Below the pieces are notes generated by a model that saw only the letters and a list, made by a program, of their open reading frames with translations, was not told where the DNA came from and did no database searches. Positions 63,066 through 64,000 of a stretch of 64,000 bases of DNA are shown here, piece after piece (position 1 is the first letter of the stretch; every line of letters begins with the position of its first letter). This DNA is from Ornithinimicrobium laminariae (GTDB lineage Bacteria; Actinomycetota; Actinomycetes; Actinomycetales; Dermatophilaceae). The stretch is from positions 720,484 to 784,483 of the forward strand of contig NZ_JAHZSU010000001.1 in NCBI RefSeq assembly GCF_019457945.1. Reading direction: 5' to 3'. Both the position numbers and the translations under genes were made by a program.

Positions 63066-63081
63066 TGTGATCAGGATCACA
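63066..63081. promoter_or_regulatory. Crp/GlxR-type operator
   Basis: TGTGA-TCAGGA-TCACA, a perfect two-fold box for Crp-family regulators, 120 bases before the SH3 gene start. The regulator itself is coded at 17867-18553. A possible promoter (-35 TTGTGG 63151-63156, 17-base spacer, -10 TTTACT 63174-63179) lies downstream, with the box centred about 110 bases upstream of the expected start. Confidence 0.7.
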
Positions 63082-63200
63082 TAATCACATGAATGTAGTT
63101 CTCGCGTGTCGCTGATGTGACTCGAGTGAAAGGGGTTGCACAGGGTGCCGTTGTGGGCTTCACTCGTCTTTGCTTTACTCCTCGATTTTTGGAACGGACT

Positions 63201-64000
63201 ATGACTGCTGAGAACACGCCTGCAGCCAGCCTGCCCACCTCACGGCAACGTTGCGACATGCGACGCGCCGCGATGGTCCTTGCTGCTGCGGTGATCCCTG
63301 TAGCCGGCGCTGCACCCGCCCAGGCTGCCCTTGTTAACGTTCCTGCCACGCATCCGGCCCTCGGCCAGACTGCCGCTGTGGGCATCGCTGCGACGCCCGC
63401 GGTTGCGCCCGCTCGCCACCTGCCGACGATCCCGATACAGACGGCTCCTAGCACGGTAACGCGCTACGTCGACGTGAACATGGCCAACGTCCGTTCCGGC
63501 CCTAGCATGTCGAACTCTGTTGTTGGCTCCGTCAGCCGCGGGACCAAGGTCACCGGCACGATCGTCAACGGCTGGCTGAAGACGTCCAACGGTCGCTACA
63601 TCGGTCTGTCGGTCCTGCGCAGCGGCTCGGGGTCAAGCAGCTCGGGCTCGTCCAGCAGCTCTTCCACCGTCACCCGATACGTCACCGCAGGCGCCGGCAA
63701 CGTCCGCTCCGGCGCTGGCCTGGGCTATCGCGTCGTCGGCACACTGAGCCGCGACACCAAGGTCACCGGCACCATGACCTCCAACGGCTGGCTCAAGATG
63801 AGCAACGGTCGCTACATCTCCAGCGTCATCCTGACCTCAAGCAGCCCTTCAAGCTCAAGCAGCTCGGGCTCGTCCACCGTCACCCGATACGTCACCGCAG
63901 GCGCCGGCAACGTCCGCTCCGGCGCTGGCCTGGGCTATCGCGTCGTCGGCACACTGAGCCGCGACACCAAGGTCACCGGCACCATGACCTCCAACGGCTG
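63201..64000 (+). CDS. secreted multi-SH3 (SH3b) protein, truncated by window edge
   Basis: 266 codons visible; the gene continues past the right edge. A signal peptide (about residues 20-42, MRRAAMVLAAAVIPVAGAAPAQA) is followed by at least three bacterial SH3 repeats, each starting TVTRYV and containing NVRSG. Repeats are separated by Ser/Gly-only linkers. Two repeats are identical at DNA level over 128 bases (63663-63790 and 63873-64000, 210-base period). SH3b arrays usually bind peptidoglycan and often carry a C-terminal hydrolase, which would lie outside the window. GGAACGG precedes the ATG. Confidence 0.85.
   Translation, partial: MTAENTPAASLPTSRQRCDMRRAAMVLAAAVIPVAGAAPAQAALVNVPATHPALGQTAAVGIAATPAVAPARHLPTIPIQTAPSTVTRYVDVNMANVRSGPSMSNSVVGSVSRGTKVTGTIVNGWLKTSNGRYIGLSVLRSGSGSSSSGSSSSSSTVTRYVTAGAGNVRSGAGLGYRVVGTLSRDTKVTGTMTSNGWLKMSNGRYISSVILTSSSPSSSSSSGSSTVTRYVTAGAGNVRSGAGLGYRVVGTLSRDTKVTGTMTSNG

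Overview
The window is chromosomal DNA of a high-G+C actinobacterium, most plausibly in or near the Micrococcales (Dermatophilaceae/Intrasporangiaceae-like). I cannot name a species. The evidence is GC-rich codon use, many GTG starts, Flp/Tad genes of the actinobacterial type, a sunset-domain protein, DUF3151, DUF4244 and DUF5063 proteins, a Crp almost superimposable on mycobacterial Crp, and gene order from about 6.1 to 26.2 kb that follows the Mycobacterium tuberculosis Rv3654c-Rv3683 block (tad genes, acs, Nudix, nth, crp, MBL-fold, RidA, PonA2-like PBP, metallophosphoesterase). I saw no insertion sequence, prophage, integrase, CRISPR array or rRNA. There is one tRNA, tRNA-Pro(CGG).

Layout. 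0-1.7 kb: small accessory genes of unknown function. 1.8-6.1 kb: MrfA/YprA-type helicase, LapA-like membrane protein, secreted lipoprotein. 6.1-13.4 kb: Tad pilus locus in two halves (pilin-like genes; tadC-tadB-tadA), separated by an HI0933-type flavoprotein and a universal stress protein. Next to tadA lie a 6C-type small RNA and, convergent with a Fic-like gene, a candidate Ms1-like RNA. 13.5-26.2 kb: acs, holin-like protein, CoA-Nudix, nth, crp, MBL hydrolase, Nudix, RidA, DUF4177, DadA-like oxidase, PASTA-type penicillin-binding protein, YqeY, metallophosphoesterase. 26.3-34.4 kb: tRNA-Pro, CvrA/NhaP2-like antiporter, L,D-transpeptidase, polar amino acid (possibly cystine) ABC transporter, P-loop kinase-like protein, SMP-30 protein, ABC-F protein. 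34.6-40.4 kb: complete mrp Na+/H+ antiporter operon. 40.4-45 kb: DUF5063, recR, PlsC, dnaX. 45-49.9 kb: decayed arylsulfatase, HelD-like helicase, LuxR-type regulator. 50-57.3 kb: purine block with a second 6C-type RNA, a fused PurD-PurC protein, purS-purQ-purL and purA. 57.4-61.4 kb: second TrmB/LuxR-type regulator, DUF3151, class II aldolase, SpoU methyltransferase, DedA. 61.6-64 kb: sunset-domain protein and a truncated multi-SH3 secreted protein.

Two features run through the whole window. Many genes have a TANNNT -10 box ending exactly 6 or 7 bases before the start codon, i.e. a leaderless-transcript arrangement, and I used this to choose several starts. Genes pack tightly with 4-base start/stop overlaps (tadA-tadB-tadC, nth-Nudix, mrp A-C-D-E-F-G, purS-Q-L, DUF4177-RidA, fba-DUF3151, SpoU-DedA), so most groups are probably co-transcribed. 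The most interesting signals are the small RNAs (two C-rich double-hairpin RNAs and an Ms1-like candidate), the PurD-PurC fusion, the Fic-like protein with a broken motif, and a dispersed long-hairpin repeat.
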